A stretch of 43,013 nucleotides of DNA from Rhodoferax sp. OV413 (lineage in GTDB: Bacteria > Pseudomonadota > Gammaproteobacteria > Burkholderiales > Burkholderiaceae_C), in NCBI GenBank assembly GCA_945861785.1, contig CAMAWD010000052.1:1-43013 (forward strand). The letters run 5' to 3'. The notes below the pieces were generated by a model, which was given only the letters and a program-made list of their open reading frames with translations, was not told where the DNA came from and did no database searches. This document shows, piece after piece, positions 10,807 to 19,681 of the stretch (its first letter is position 1; each line of letters opens with the position of its first letter). Made by a program: the position numbers and the translations under genes.

Positions 10807-11567
10807 ATAAAGACACCAGCCAATCCCGGTTCGGTCTGCTCCTGGTCGATGACCACACCATCGTGCGCGAGGGTCTCAAGCGCATCCTGGAGCCGATCGC
10901 GCACGAGTGGTCGATCACCGAAGCCGGCTCTGGATACCAGGCGCTGGAGGTGTTGCGCGCCAGGCGTTTCCACCTGGCCATCGTCGACTTGTCGATGCCG
11001 GGCATGAGCGGCCTCGACCTGATCCGGCGTGTCAAGTCAGAGCACCCCACGATGGCGGTGCTGGTGTTGAGCATGCACGGCGAAGAGCAATACGCCTTGC
11101 GCGCATTCAAGGCCGGCGCCAATGGTTATGTGACCAAGGACTCCGCATCGACCGAACTCGTGGCTGCGGTGCGCAAGGTGGCTGCGGGTGGCACCTATGT
11201 GTCCGCGATTCTGGCTGAACGGGTGGTGCAGCAGCTCAGCGGCAAGTCGCCAGAGCGGCGCCTGTCGGAGCTGTCGGACCGCGAACTCGACGTGCTCCGG
11301 CGCATCGTGCTCGGCCAGCGCCTGACCGACATCGCAGAGGCGCTGCACCTGTCGATCAAGACCGTGAGCACCCACAAGACCCGCATCCAGGACAAGCTGC
11401 AGTTACCCACCATGGCTGCGCTGATCCGCTACGGCCTGGAGCACCAGCTCGACCGGGACGACTCGCGCGCCGGTGATCGGCAGCAGCGGCGTAAGGGCGA
11501 CTCCGGAATTGACAGCGGCGAGCTGCGCCCAACTGCGAACGACTCCAGCTTCAACACCCTGCGCTGA
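10803..11567 (+). CDS. NarL/LuxR-family response regulator
   Basis: A 254-residue regulator starting at a GTG that overlaps the preceding stop (GTGA). The receiver domain has the acidic pair in VDDHTI, the phospho-acceptor in IVDLSMPGMSG (Asp62), and the conserved Lys112 in YVTKD. A LuxR-type helix-turn-helix occupies about 154–212 (LSDRELDVLRRIVLG, LSIKTVSTHKTRI). About 38 hydrophilic residues extend past the usual end of the HTH, which is uncommon. It is the natural partner of the two kinases upstream. Targets are unknown but may include the facing hydrolase/groEL genes or the Crp/Fnr and synthetase operon. Confidence 0.93.
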   Translation: MNKDTSQSRFGLLLVDDHTIVREGLKRILEPIAHEWSITEAGSGYQALEVLRARRFHLAIVDLSMPGMSGLDLIRRVKSEHPTMAVLVLSMHGEEQYALRAFKAGANGYVTKDSASTELVAAVRKVAAGGTYVSAILAERVVQQLSGKSPERRLSELSDRELDVLRRIVLGQRLTDIAEALHLSIKTVSTHKTRIQDKLQLPTMAALIRYGLEHQLDRDDSRAGDRQQRRKGDSGIDSGELRPTANDSSFNTLR

Positions 11568-11603
11568 CACCCTGCGCAAAACTGGCGCGCCCACCAGGCG
11601 GGC

Positions 11604-12263
11604 TCAGGCATTGCGCCGAACCGCCGCATGGCGGTCGAACCATTCGGCAGCCACCGCCGCGACGCCGTCGAGCGCGCCGGGCTCCGCGAACAGGTGGGTC
11701 GCGCCGGGCACCACTTCCAGGCGCTTGGTGCAGCGCAACAGCCGAAATGCGGTGCGGTTGGCAGCAAGCACGGCATCGTCCGCACCACCAACGACCAGCA
11801 GGGTCGGCGCATCCACGCTGGGCAGATGGCTGGCCGCAAGGTCGGGGCGCCCGCCGCTTGACACCACTGCGGCAACGCTGCCCGGCCGCTCGGCAGCCGC
11901 CAGCAGGGCGGCCGCCGCGCCCGTGCTCGCGCCGAAAAATCCGATCGGCAGCGCCGCGAGGTCGCTGCGCCGGGCCGCCCATTCCAGTGCCGCCACAACC
12001 CGCTGCGCAAGCAGTGCGATGTCGAACACCTTGCTGCTGTCGGTTTCTGTTTGTTCATCCAGGCGCAGCAGGTCGAACAACAAGGTGCCGAGCCCCTGCC
12101 GGTGCATCACCCGGGCCACATGCTGGTTGCGCGCGCTGCGCCGACTGCGGCCGCTGCCATGCACGAACAGGACCAGCGCGCGGGCGTCGTGCGGCAGGAC
12201 GAGAATGCCTGGCAGCGCGAGCGGACCCACCAGAACCTGTTCGATCAGGTCGGTCGTCGTCAT
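11604..12263 (-). CDS. Alpha/beta hydrolase (dienelactone-hydrolase-like)
   Basis: A 219-residue serine hydrolase without signal peptide. The nucleophile elbow reads GASTGAA (Ser113), the oxyanion region FVHGSGRSRRS (about 33–43), the acid VVGGADD (Asp162/163) and the histidine GATHLF (His190). Together these form a complete catalytic triad in the expected order. The substrate cannot be named. Similar small hydrolases are often linked or fused to phosphoribosyltransferases in stress-related clusters (family knowledge). It lies 45 bases downstream of the solitary groEL gene on the same strand and may share its transcript. It converges on the response regulator. Confidence 0.85.
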   Translation of the reverse strand: MTTTDLIEQVLVGPLALPGILVLPHDARALVLFVHGSGRSRRSARNQHVARVMHRQGLGTLLFDLLRLDEQTETDSSKVFDIALLAQRVVAALEWAARRSDLAALPIGFFGASTGAAAALLAAAERPGSVAAVVSSGGRPDLAASHLPSVDAPTLLVVGGADDAVLAANRTAFRLLRCTKRLEVVPGATHLFAEPGALDGVAAVAAEWFDRHAAVRRNA

Positions 12264-12308
12264 GGCATTGGCCTTCCCTGCGCGTGCGGGCCGGTCACCC
12301 GTCCAGCA

Positions 12309-13943
12309 CTAGAACTCGGCACCCGGGCTGCCCGGCACGCCCTGCGAGACTGGCGACCTCGGTGCCGGCGCGTTGGCGATCATGCAGTCGGTCGTCAGGA
12401 TCAGGCTGGCGATGGAGCCGGCGTTCTGCAGGGCCAGGCGGGTCACCTTGGCGGGGTCGATCACGCCCATCTGCAGCAGGTCCCCGTAGTCGCGGGTCGC
12501 GGCGTTGTAGCCGAATGCCCGGTCATCGGACGCCTCGACCCGGTGCAACACGATCGACGGCTCGTCACCGGCATTGAGCACGATGCGCCGCAGCGGTTCT
12601 TCCAGGGCGCGCGACACGATGCGGATGCCAGAGTCATGGTCGAGCGACGCGGACTTCACGTCGGCCAGCACGCGCCGCGCCCGCAACAAGGCGACTCCGC
12701 CACCGGGCACGATGCCCTCCTCGACCGCCGCACGGGTGGCATGCAGGGCGTCCTCGACCCGGATCTTGCGCTCCTTGAGTTCGGTCTCGGTCGCGGCCCC
12801 GACCTTGATCAGCGCCACCCCGCCCGAGAGCTTGGCGGCGCGTTCGTCGAGCTTCTCGCGGTCGTAGTCGCTGGTGGCGGCGGCGCGTTCCTTCTTGATG
12901 CTGGCGATGCGCTCCTTGATGGCGGCCTCGCTTCCGGCGCCCCCGATCAGCGTGGTGCCGTCCTTGCCGACCTCGACGCGTTTGGCGCGCCCCAGGTCGG
13001 CCAGGGTCGCCTTGGGCAAGGTCAGGCCGAGTTCATCGCTGATCACGGTGCCGCCGGTCAATACGGCGATGTCCTGCAACATGGCGTGTCGGCGGTCACC
13101 GAATCCCGGTGCCTTCACGGCGCAGGTCTTGAGCGCGCCGCGCATGGTGTTGATCACCAGCGTGGCCAGGGCTTCGCTTTCGATCTCCTCCGCGATTACC
13201 AGCAGCGGGCGGCCGGCCTTGACGATCTCCTCCAGCAGCGGCAAAAGATCCTTCAGGGAGGACAGGCGCTTGTCGTAGAGCAGGATGACCGCGTCTTCGA
13301 GCACCGCGCTCTGGCGCTCGGCGTCGTTGATGAAATAGGGTGACAGGAAGCCGCGGTCGAACTGCATGCCTTCGACCACCTCGAGTTCGCTCACCAGCCC
13401 GGAGCCATCCTCGATCGAGACCGCGCCCTCGCGGCCGACCTTGTCGATGGCCCGCGCCAGCAGGTCGCCGATGGAGCGGTCGTTGTTGGCCGATATCGCC
13501 GCCACGTGGGCGATTTCCTGTGAATTGGCGCAGGGCCGGGCGACGGCCTTCAGCTCCGCCACGACCAGCTCGATCGCCTGCTCCATGCCGCGTTTGAGGT
13601 CCATCGGGTTCATGCCGCCGGCGAGGTAGCGCAGCCCCTCGTGGACCATGGCATGGGCCAGCACGGTGGCGGTGGTGGTGCCGTCGCCGGCCATCTCGCT
13701 GGTGCGTGCCGCCACCTCGCGCAGCAGTTGCGCGCCCATGTTCTCGAACCGGTCCTCGAGTTCGATCGACTTGGCCACCAGCACGCCGGAATTGACGATC
13801 TGCGGGCCACCGAACTCGCGGTCCAGGATGACGGTGCGCCCGCGCGGGCCCAGCGTGACCTTGACCGCCTCGGCCAGTGCATCCACTCCCCTGCGGATCT
13901 TGTCGCGCGCCTCGTCACGGAACAAAAGCTGCTTGGCCGCCAT
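12309..13943 (-). CDS. groEL: Chaperonin GroEL (solitary copy)
   Basis: A 544-residue Hsp60, starting [16 protein letters not shown] at the ATG at 13943; the frame continues upstream only as overlap with the flavodoxin remnant. The ATP-site motif [11 protein letters not shown] has Asp87 exactly as in E. coli GroEL, and [25 protein letters not shown] is intact. The C-terminus ends [10 protein letters not shown] instead of the flexible Gly-Gly-Met repeat, and no groES precedes it. Both points suggest a secondary, specialised chaperonin, with the canonical groESL expected elsewhere. The neighbourhood (two-component system, hydrolase, flavodoxin remnant) suggests stress-linked expression (inference). 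Confidence 0.93.
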   Translation of the reverse strand: MAAKQLLFRDEARDKIRRGVDALAEAVKVTLGPRGRTVILDREFGGPQIVNSGVLVAKSIELEDRFENMGAQLLREVAARTSEMAGDGTTTATVLAHAMVHEGLRYLAGGMNPMDLKRGMEQAIELVVAELKAVARPCANSQEIAHVAAISANNDRSIGDLLARAIDKVGREGAVSIEDGSGLVSELEVVEGMQFDRGFLSPYFINDAERQSAVLEDAVILLYDKRLSSLKDLLPLLEEIVKAGRPLLVIAEEIESEALATLVINTMRGALKTCAVKAPGFGDRRHAMLQDIAVLTGGTVISDELGLTLPKATLADLGRAKRVEVGKDGTTLIGGAGSEAAIKERIASIKKERAAATSDYDREKLDERAAKLSGGVALIKVGAATETELKERKIRVEDALHATRAAVEEGIVPGGGVALLRARRVLADVKSASLDHDSGIRIVSRALEEPLRRIVLNAGDEPSIVLHRVEASDDRAFGYNAATRDYGDLLQMGVIDPAKVTRLALQNAGSIASLILTTDCMIANAPAPRSPVSQGVPGSPGAEF

Positions 13944-14151
13944 GGCGTCTCCCTTCAAGGTCAGGTTGCCATGATGGCGCAGCTTCCAGTTGCGCGATTG
14001 AGCCCGCGCAATAAGTGGCGGCTGGATGTGGGCTGCGACCCCGGTCGTCGACCTGGACCGCGTCGATATCGGCCTCGCAGCGCCGGGCGATTTCCTTGGC
14101 AATCCGGGCGGTATGGCCGGTGCGCGAAAAGTAGACGACCAGGGTTTTCAT
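13915..14151 (-). pseudogene. Truncated flavodoxin N-terminus
   Basis: The frame starts at ATG 14151, overlapping the stop of the upstream gene (ATGA). It opens with [20 protein letters not shown], the first beta strand and FMN-phosphate loop of flavodoxins. Flavodoxin-like sequence continues to about residue 37 ([14 protein letters not shown]). After that the 78-residue frame becomes unrelated sequence and ends inside the groEL start region. Flavodoxins are normally 140–200 residues, so the rest of the fold, including the second FMN loop, is missing. This is most simply a remnant left when the groEL segment joined this locus. Confidence 0.7.
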
Positions 14152-15005
14152 CGCCAGGTTCGCCCGAACACATACAGCGGGGCCGGCATGGATGGCCCGT
14201 CCGGGTCCGCCTGCCGGGATTCCTCCAGCGCGCGGTCGACCTGCTCGCGAAGTGCCAGCCAGCGCAACCGGGATTGCTCGGCGAAGAAAATGCACTCCGC
14301 CGCCAGCGCACCTGCGCGTTCCAGCATCTCGGCGGCATGGCCCAGCACATCGGCGCACGAGCGCGACTGGGGCGGACTGCCAGACGCCATGCTCTGCCCT
14401 GCATCGAGCGACTGCAATTGCCGGGCGACACGGTGCAGCAACCACCCGATCAGGTAACTCGTGTCCGTCAAAAACCAGTCCTGCACGATGATCCGGTGCG
14501 GCTCGCACAGCACCGACGCCACACCGCGCGGAGGCCGCTCCAGCCCCGAAGCCTCCCAACCTGACTTGGTGGCGTCCGCCAGCCATGTGCAGACGTGCCA
14601 GAACTCCTGCGACAGCTTGTCCATCGCATGCGTGACATCGCGAACCTCGACCAGCACGGCATCGGGTATGACAGGGGAAACGCCCGCGCCGACGCCGGTG
14701 ACAAATTGCACCGGGCGGTCAGCGTCACCCTGCTCCGGTTCACTGTAGCGGGACCTGCCCTCCACCACCAGACGCTGGTCGGCGATGGCATTCAATGCTT
14801 GCGCCGCAACACGGACACGCACAACGGCCATTGCCGGCCAGTTCAACCATGCCGGCTCCGGCTGATGTGCATGGTGGTGACTGCTCCAAGGCAGCGGCAC
14901 AATCCCTTCGGAGCCTTGTGCAGGCCGTGCTGCGGTTGGGGCGGATGCGAAGTCGCCCGGGCGGACCAGGCGTTCGTGATTGACGGTGTGTGCGGATCGT
15001 TCCAT
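14148..15005 (-). CDS. Protein of unknown function, 285 residues
   Basis: I do not recognise this family. From the ATG at 15005 (preceded by CTTGGTGG) the protein is soluble, with no signal peptide or membrane helix. The first third contains His-rich SSHHHAHQPEP and the strand-like AMAVVRVRVAAQAL. The C-terminal half is helical and rich in Trp, Cys and Arg (EFWHVCTWLADATKSGWEAS; CIFFAEQSRLRWLALREQVD). Codon use matches its neighbours and the stop is coupled to the flavodoxin remnant. In an intact relative a flavodoxin would be co-translated with it, which hints at a redox-linked job, but this is speculative. The frame extends upstream to 15266 as a shadow of the DHH gene. Confidence 0.65.
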   Translation of the reverse strand: MERSAHTVNHERLVRPGDFASAPTAARPAQGSEGIVPLPWSSHHHAHQPEPAWLNWPAMAVVRVRVAAQALNAIADQRLVVEGRSRYSEPEQGDADRPVQFVTGVGAGVSPVIPDAVLVEVRDVTHAMDKLSQEFWHVCTWLADATKSGWEASGLERPPRGVASVLCEPHRIIVQDWFLTDTSYLIGWLLHRVARQLQSLDAGQSMASGSPPQSRSCADVLGHAAEMLERAGALAAECIFFAEQSRLRWLALREQVDRALEESRQADPDGPSMPAPLYVFGRTWR

Positions 15006-15105
15006 GTGCCACCAAGGATAGGAACGGCCTCGCACGGACCGTTGCGAATAATCAATGCGTCCAGCCCAAAATGCGCCGGGTAAGCGGTGCAGGGTCCAGG
15101 CCGTC

Positions 15106-16059
15106 TCAGAATGCGCGACCGAAGGCCTCGATGAACAAGGGCAGGTCATCCGTCTCCAAGTGGTTGATCCCGGCCGCGCCGGCGCGACCGCCACCGGTCG
15201 CAAACTGCCGGCACAAAGCATCCGCGCCGCGCATGCGTGCGACCGGCGCCCGAACGCTGACCACATAAGCGCCCTTCCCGTTCAGCGCGAGGATGGCGTG
15301 GGCCTGGTCGGGAGATGCCTGTGCAAGCAGGTTGCCCCAGGCGCCGCGCACGCGCCGGCTCCAGGCCTCGTCAGGCAGCATGAACACCAGCCCGGCGGGC
15401 GTCGATGCGCGGGGCTGAACGGCACCGGCAAGTTGCAGGTCCTGCAGCCGGGTGTCGCGCAGGACGCGCAGCGCCGGTTCGGTGTCCATCAGGCCAAACG
15501 GATCCGCGTGCGGGCGCAGCATCGCGTGCAGCACGGCGGGATGCACGACCAGGTCTGCCTCGACATCCACATACGCGTTGTAATTCAGGCATTCGCCGAG
15601 TTCGCGCAGTGCCTCGGTCTGCGCTGCATCCAGGCCCAGAGATGCGGCCAGTTGCCGGGCCGGGCGGTTGAGGTTGTCGCCAAATGCGCCCACCACCGCC
15701 CACACCCGGTGCACGCCACCCAGATGGCGGTCCACCAGGATGCTGGTGCAGACCTCGCCGGCCGTGTCGATATGGGAGACAAGCCCCGGGTGCGACGGGA
15801 TCTCGCCCGCGAAATGGTGATCGAAGTACTCGACCTGCGCGCCGCATTGCAACAGCGCGAGGAGGGGCGCACGGTTTTCCTCGAGCGAAACGTCGAGCAC
15901 CGTCACGCACACATCCGCACGCACCGGCACGCGGTGCAGCAAGGCGATGTCGCGCTTGACACCCGTGACCAGTGTTGCGTTGCGCGGCGTCGCCAGGCGG
16001 ATTTGCTGCAAGGCGCACAAGCCGTCCGCATCGCCATTGAAGACATCGACATACTGCAA
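15106..16059 (-). CDS. DHH-family phosphoesterase
   Basis: A 317-residue protein of the DHH superfamily, metal-dependent phosphodiesterases or phosphatases that include nanoRNase/pAp phosphatases and RecJ. Motifs seen are NGDADG (8–13), LDVS (Asp56), FDHH (Asp80-His81-His82) and the DHHA1-type glycine motif TGGGRAGAAG near 288–297. The ATG at 16059 starts MQYVDVFNGDADG, giving the normal short N-terminus. No helicase or CBS domain is attached. Substrate candidates are short oligonucleotides or 3',5'-phosphoadenosine, not decidable here. It is divergent from the LOG-family gene and its leader contains two hairpins. Confidence 0.85.
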   Translation of the reverse strand: MQYVDVFNGDADGLCALQQIRLATPRNATLVTGVKRDIALLHRVPVRADVCVTVLDVSLEENRAPLLALLQCGAQVEYFDHHFAGEIPSHPGLVSHIDTAGEVCTSILVDRHLGGVHRVWAVVGAFGDNLNRPARQLAASLGLDAAQTEALRELGECLNYNAYVDVEADLVVHPAVLHAMLRPHADPFGLMDTEPALRVLRDTRLQDLQLAGAVQPRASTPAGLVFMLPDEAWSRRVRGAWGNLLAQASPDQAHAILALNGKGAYVVSVRAPVARMRGADALCRQFATGGGRAGAAGINHLETDDLPLFIEAFGRAF

Positions 16060-16079
16060 GAGGAATCTTTCGCAAAATC

Positions 16080-16123
16080 CGGGTTCACCAACCCGCGCCA
16101 GCCGTCCCGCCGACCCCGGGACG
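16080..16123 (-). other. Two hairpins in the leader of the DHH gene
   Basis: Two perfect 6-bp inverted repeats lie in the 190-base gap upstream of the DHH start: CGTCCC/GGGACG (16103–16108 with 16118–16123) and CGGGTT-CACC-AACCCG (16080–16095). The second ends about 20 bases before the ATG. They would fold in the DHH mRNA leader and could affect its translation. Confidence 0.45.
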
Positions 16124-16198
16124 TTTCAGTGCCAGGCCAGACCGACCCTGTCGGGACCAAACAGCACCTGTGGCCGCGCCAACGCGGGACCGGGTCGG

Positions 16199-16208
16199 GA
16201 TAATTGTA
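16199..16208. promoter_or_regulatory. Possible overlapping divergent -10 elements
   Basis: GATAAT (16199–16204, plus strand) could serve the LOG-family gene 45 bases downstream. TACAAT on the minus strand (16203–16208) could serve the DHH gene. Neither has a convincing -35, so this is a weak call. Confidence 0.3.
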
Positions 16209-16249
16209 GGTACACCCCATGCGGCGGGTTTTCCCACACAATCGCACCG

Positions 16250-17125
16250 ATGGAAAAAACACACAACCTGACCGAACGCCGCCTGGCGGATGCATGGGCC
16301 GAATTGCAGAACTACGCCGACCAGGGCAACCCGCTGCAGGCCGATGCCTACCGCCTCGCCTTTGCCGACCCCGAGTTCCTGTTGCGCCGCGAGACGCGTG
16401 GCATCCGGTTTCAGCTTGAACTGCTCAAGCCGGATCTGGACCAGGCCGAACAGGGCATCGAGAACACCGTTGTGGTTTTTGGCAGCGCCCGGTTCCCGTC
16501 GCCCGAGACCGCCCGGCAGGAGCTGGAAGCCGCCGAGAGGCAGGGCACGCCCCAGACCCTGGCCCTCGCGCAACGGCGCATGCGCAACGCCCACTACTAC
16601 GACCAGGCGCGCCTGTTCGGCCAGCAGGTGGCCCGCTACAGCGCCGGCAAACCTGCGGCCGAGCAGATGTTCGTCGCGACGGGCGGTGGCCCTGGCATCA
16701 TGGAGGCAGCCAATCGCGGTGCGCACGAACTGGGCGCGCCCACCGTGGGGCTGAACATCGCGTTGCCGCACGAGCAGCAGGCCAACCCCTACGTCACCCC
16801 TTCGCTGAGTTTCAAGTTCCATTATTTCGCCCTGCGCAAGATGCACTTCATGATGCGGGCCAAGGCCCTGGTGGCTTTCCCGGGTGGGTTTGGAACACTG
16901 GACGAACTGTTCGAGGTGATCACCCTGGTGCAAACCGGCAAGGCCAAGCCGGTGCCGATCGTGCTGTTCGGCTCCGACTACTGGAAGCGCCTGCTGGACC
17001 TGGACGTATTGCTCGACGAAGGCGCAATCTCACCGGAGGACCTGGACCTGTTCACCTATGCGGACGACCCGGCCACGGCCTGGGAAGCCATCCGGTCGTT
17101 CTACGACTTGTCTGGCCCGGCCTGA
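16250..17125 (+). CDS. LOG-family protein (cytokinin riboside 5'-monophosphate phosphoribohydrolase-like)
   Basis: A 291-residue Rossmann-fold protein carrying both LOG signatures, GGGPGIMEAANRG at 145–157 and PGGFGTLDELFE at 211–222. LOG proteins cleave nucleoside 5'-monophosphates to base and ribose phosphate, and several bacterial members act on AMP (family knowledge). Relative to the short LOG proteins (about 190 residues) it has an N-terminal helical extension of about 70 residues, like the longer TIGR00730-type proteins. The ATG at 16250 starts MEKTHNLTERRL; the frame stays open upstream without coding character. Its 3' end overlaps the convergent MFS gene by 25 bases. Confidence 0.9.
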   Translation: MEKTHNLTERRLADAWAELQNYADQGNPLQADAYRLAFADPEFLLRRETRGIRFQLELLKPDLDQAEQGIENTVVVFGSARFPSPETARQELEAAERQGTPQTLALAQRRMRNAHYYDQARLFGQQVARYSAGKPAAEQMFVATGGGPGIMEAANRGAHELGAPTVGLNIALPHEQQANPYVTPSLSFKFHYFALRKMHFMMRAKALVAFPGGFGTLDELFEVITLVQTGKAKPVPIVLFGSDYWKRLLDLDVLLDEGAISPEDLDLFTYADDPATAWEAIRSFYDLSGPA

Positions 17126-18303
17126 GGTCCGTGCCCATCCGGCGGACGCAATAACCAGGCAGGCCGCACGCCCGCCATGACCGCCGCGCCGACAACCCAG
17201 AACACCACCGTAACCCCAACCACCATTCCGACTGTGCCGAAAAGCATCGGCATCAGCACGCTGGATGCGTTGATCGCCATCAGGCGCAAACCCAGCGCCT
17301 CGCCATGCCGCGCCACCGGGGTGATCTGGTGCAGGGCGCTCATCACCATCGGCTGCACCGAACCCAGCGCCAGGCCCAGCACCACCGAACACAAACCCAT
17401 GCTCACGGGCGACTGCATGAACGGGTAGGTGGCAAACACCAGTGCCGACAACACCATGGCCGCGGTCAGGACGACATGCTCTTTCAGGTTCGACGCAAAC
17501 ACCGGCATCACCAAACGCACGACTACCGCGGAGATCGCAAAACAGCCCAGGATGGAACCAATCACCGACGCGCTGAAGCCGCGTTCATGCCCCAGCACCG
17601 GCACCACAAACGCGTGCACGTCCCAGGAAGACGCCATGCACAAGTTGACCAGCATCAGGCGCCGCATCATGGGCTCGGCCATCAGGTCCCAGGCGCGGGT
17701 CGGCGCCGCACCACTTGCGGACACGACCGGTTGCAGTTCGACCACCGGCCGCATCCAGTACCAGCTTGCAGCGGGCAACAGCGCCATCAGGCCAAATGCA
17801 AAGCGGTATCCCGTGAGGTCACCGGCCTGCGCGCCCGCGTAATCGATCAGCAGGCCGGCCGCAAACGGACCGATGAAATTGGAAAATGCGGGGCCGATGG
17901 CCAGCCAGCTGAACACGCGTTTGAGGTCGGTCACGCTTTGCGCAGCGCGCCCCACATGGCGCTGCAACGCGATCGACGCGGCTCCGGTAGCTCCGCCAGT
18001 CAACAAGGCGGAGACGCAGAGCACCGGGAACACCGGCAGCACCACCGCAAGCCCAGCCCCCGCCATCGACACGATCACCGCCAGCCCGATGATTCTGCGC
18101 AGGCCATGCCTGTCTGCGTAACGGCCGGAAGGCAGGGCGAGGAACACCTGGACCAGCGAAAAAAGTGCCAGCAGCACGCCCACCGCCCACGCGCTGTAAC
18201 CGTCGCGCAGTGCCAACAGCGGCGCTGCCAAGCGCATACCCGCCATGCAGGCATGCAGACAGACATGCCCGGCTATCAGGCGCGCGAGCATCCTAGACTT
18301 CAT
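17101..18303 (-). CDS. MFS transporter
   Basis: A 400-residue integral membrane protein with about 12 hydrophobic helices. It has the MFS loop 2–3 motif GRYADRHGLRR in the N-terminal half. Hydrophobic segments continue to near the C-terminus (MVVGVTVVFWVVGAAVMAGV), followed by a short hydrophilic tail. Substrate is unknown; the shape resembles small-molecule/drug exporters. I prefer the ATG at 18303 (MKSRMLARLI), which overlaps the rmuC stop by 11 bases, over the TTG at 18318. It is the last gene of the run pncB–hydroxyacid dehydrogenase–rmuC–MFS. Confidence 0.88.
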   Translation of the reverse strand: MKSRMLARLIAGHVCLHACMAGMRLAAPLLALRDGYSAWAVGVLLALFSLVQVFLALPSGRYADRHGLRRIIGLAVIVSMAGAGLAVVLPVFPVLCVSALLTGGATGAASIALQRHVGRAAQSVTDLKRVFSWLAIGPAFSNFIGPFAAGLLIDYAGAQAGDLTGYRFAFGLMALLPAASWYWMRPVVELQPVVSASGAAPTRAWDLMAEPMMRRLMLVNLCMASSWDVHAFVVPVLGHERGFSASVIGSILGCFAISAVVVRLVMPVFASNLKEHVVLTAAMVLSALVFATYPFMQSPVSMGLCSVVLGLALGSVQPMVMSALHQITPVARHGEALGLRLMAINASSVLMPMLFGTVGMVVGVTVVFWVVGAAVMAGVRPAWLLRPPDGHGPQAGPDKS

Positions 18304-19681
18304 CGGGCTCCCGGTCAAAGTCGCGGTCGGCGGGAATCAGCGCCTGGGTCTGGGCCTCGGGCAGGGCCTCGACCATCTTCAGCGCACGTCCGATCGCGCG
18401 GTTGCGGGTCTGCGCCGAGTCGAGTGTCTTGAGCACGGTCTCGGTCTGGGTCTTGACCCGGGCCAGCACATCGCCGAACTTGCTGAATTCGGTCTTGACC
18501 GCGCCCAGAACCAGCCAGACCTCACTGGCGCGTTTCTCAAGTGCCAAGGTGCGGAAACCCATTTGCAGGGAGCTCAACATGGCCAGCAAGGTGGTGGGGC
18601 CCGCCAGCGTCACGCGGTGCTCGCGCTGCAGGCCCTCCATCAGGCCCGGGCGGCGCAGGACCTCGGCATAGAGACCCTCCGTGGGCAGGAACAACACCGC
18701 AAAATCGGTGGTGTAGGGCGGCTCCAGGTATTTTTCGGACATGGACCGTGCTTCGAGCCGGATGCGCGCTTCCAGGGCCTTGCCAGCGGACTCGGCCGCC
18801 AGCGCATCCGCCCGGCCCTGTGCATCGAGCAGGCGCTCGTAATCCTCGTTCGGAAACTTGGCGTCTATCGGCAACCACACCGGTTCACCGTGGTCCGAAC
18901 GACCAGGCAGCCGGACCGCGAAATCCACCATGTTCTTGCTGCCCGGACGCGTGGCAACCTGGGCCGCATACTGGTCCGGCACGAAAACCTGCTCCAGCAG
19001 CGCGCCGAGTTGCGCCTCGCCGAATATGCCCCGGGTCTTCACGTTCGTCAGAAGATGTTTGAGATCACCCACACCCTGCGCCAGGGTCTGCATCTCGCCC
19101 AGGCCCTTGTGGACCTGTTCCAGCCGGTCGGCGACCTGCTTGAAACTCTCGCCGAGGCGTGCCTGCAAGGTGGCCTGGAGTTTTTCGTCGACCGTGGCCC
19201 GCATCTCGTCGAGTTTGCTGGAGTTGCTGGCCTGGAGTTGCGAAAGTTGCGCCTCCAGCGTCTGGCGCACCTCCATCATGCGGCGCGCATTGGCGTCGCT
19301 CAGGCTCTGCAACTGCGTGTGCAAGGTGTCTGTGAGGGTCTGCTGGAGCAGCGCGAGTTGCTGCCCGAACGCGTCGATCTGGGTGTTCTGGGTGCGTGTG
19401 GCCTCGGCCCCCTGGGTCAGCAGGGTCTGCTGGAACAAGGCGAGGTTCTGGGTCAGCTCCTGCCGGGCACTGCGGGAGGAGTTGTCGATTTCGCGGCGGA
19501 GTTCGCGCTCCAGCATGTCGGTGCGCGCGGTTGCGGCGTGCAGCGCCTCCAGCAGCGCGCTGCGTGTGGAGTCAAGGTCACGGGCAAGGCGCGGGTCCAC
19601 CCGGCGCAGTACCAGCCAAAGCGTGAGGAAAACATTGCCCCCAAGCAAGGCAATCAGCACCCACCACCAGGCAGTATTCAC
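18293..19681 (-). CDS. rmuC: DNA recombination protein RmuC homologue
   Basis: A 462-residue protein with an N-terminal membrane helix (WWWVLIALLGGNVFLTLWLVL), a long coiled coil (about 50–210, rich in Gln, Leu and Arg) and the RmuC domain. Recognisable RmuC sequence includes GIFGEAQLGALLEQV, LPIDAKFPNEDYERLL and YTTDFAVLFLPTEGLYAEVL. RmuC limits inversions at short inverted repeats in E. coli and has a nuclease-like fold (family knowledge). The GTG start at 19681 overlaps the upstream dehydrogenase stop by GTGA, so it is translated in that operon. Confidence 0.92.
   Translation of the reverse strand: MNTAWWWVLIALLGGNVFLTLWLVLRRVDPRLARDLDSTRSALLEALHAATARTDMLERELRREIDNSSRSARQELTQNLALFQQTLLTQGAEATRTQNTQIDAFGQQLALLQQTLTDTLHTQLQSLSDANARRMMEVRQTLEAQLSQLQASNSSKLDEMRATVDEKLQATLQARLGESFKQVADRLEQVHKGLGEMQTLAQGVGDLKHLLTNVKTRGIFGEAQLGALLEQVFVPDQYAAQVATRPGSKNMVDFAVRLPGRSDHGEPVWLPIDAKFPNEDYERLLDAQGRADALAAESAGKALEARIRLEARSMSEKYLEPPYTTDFAVLFLPTEGLYAEVLRRPGLMEGLQREHRVTLAGPTTLLAMLSSLQMGFRTLALEKRASEVWLVLGAVKTEFSKFGDVLARVKTQTETVLKTLDSAQTRNRAIGRALKMVEALPEAQTQALIPADRDFDREPDEV

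Noticed and set aside
16080..16095. GGTTCACCAACC looked like a tRNA T-arm
   Set aside because: No acceptor, D or anticodon stem can be drawn around it; it is better described as a simple hairpin.
18304..18318. TTG start extending the MFS protein by five residues
   Set aside because: An ATG at 18303 gives a normal N-terminus and a typical short overlap with rmuC.
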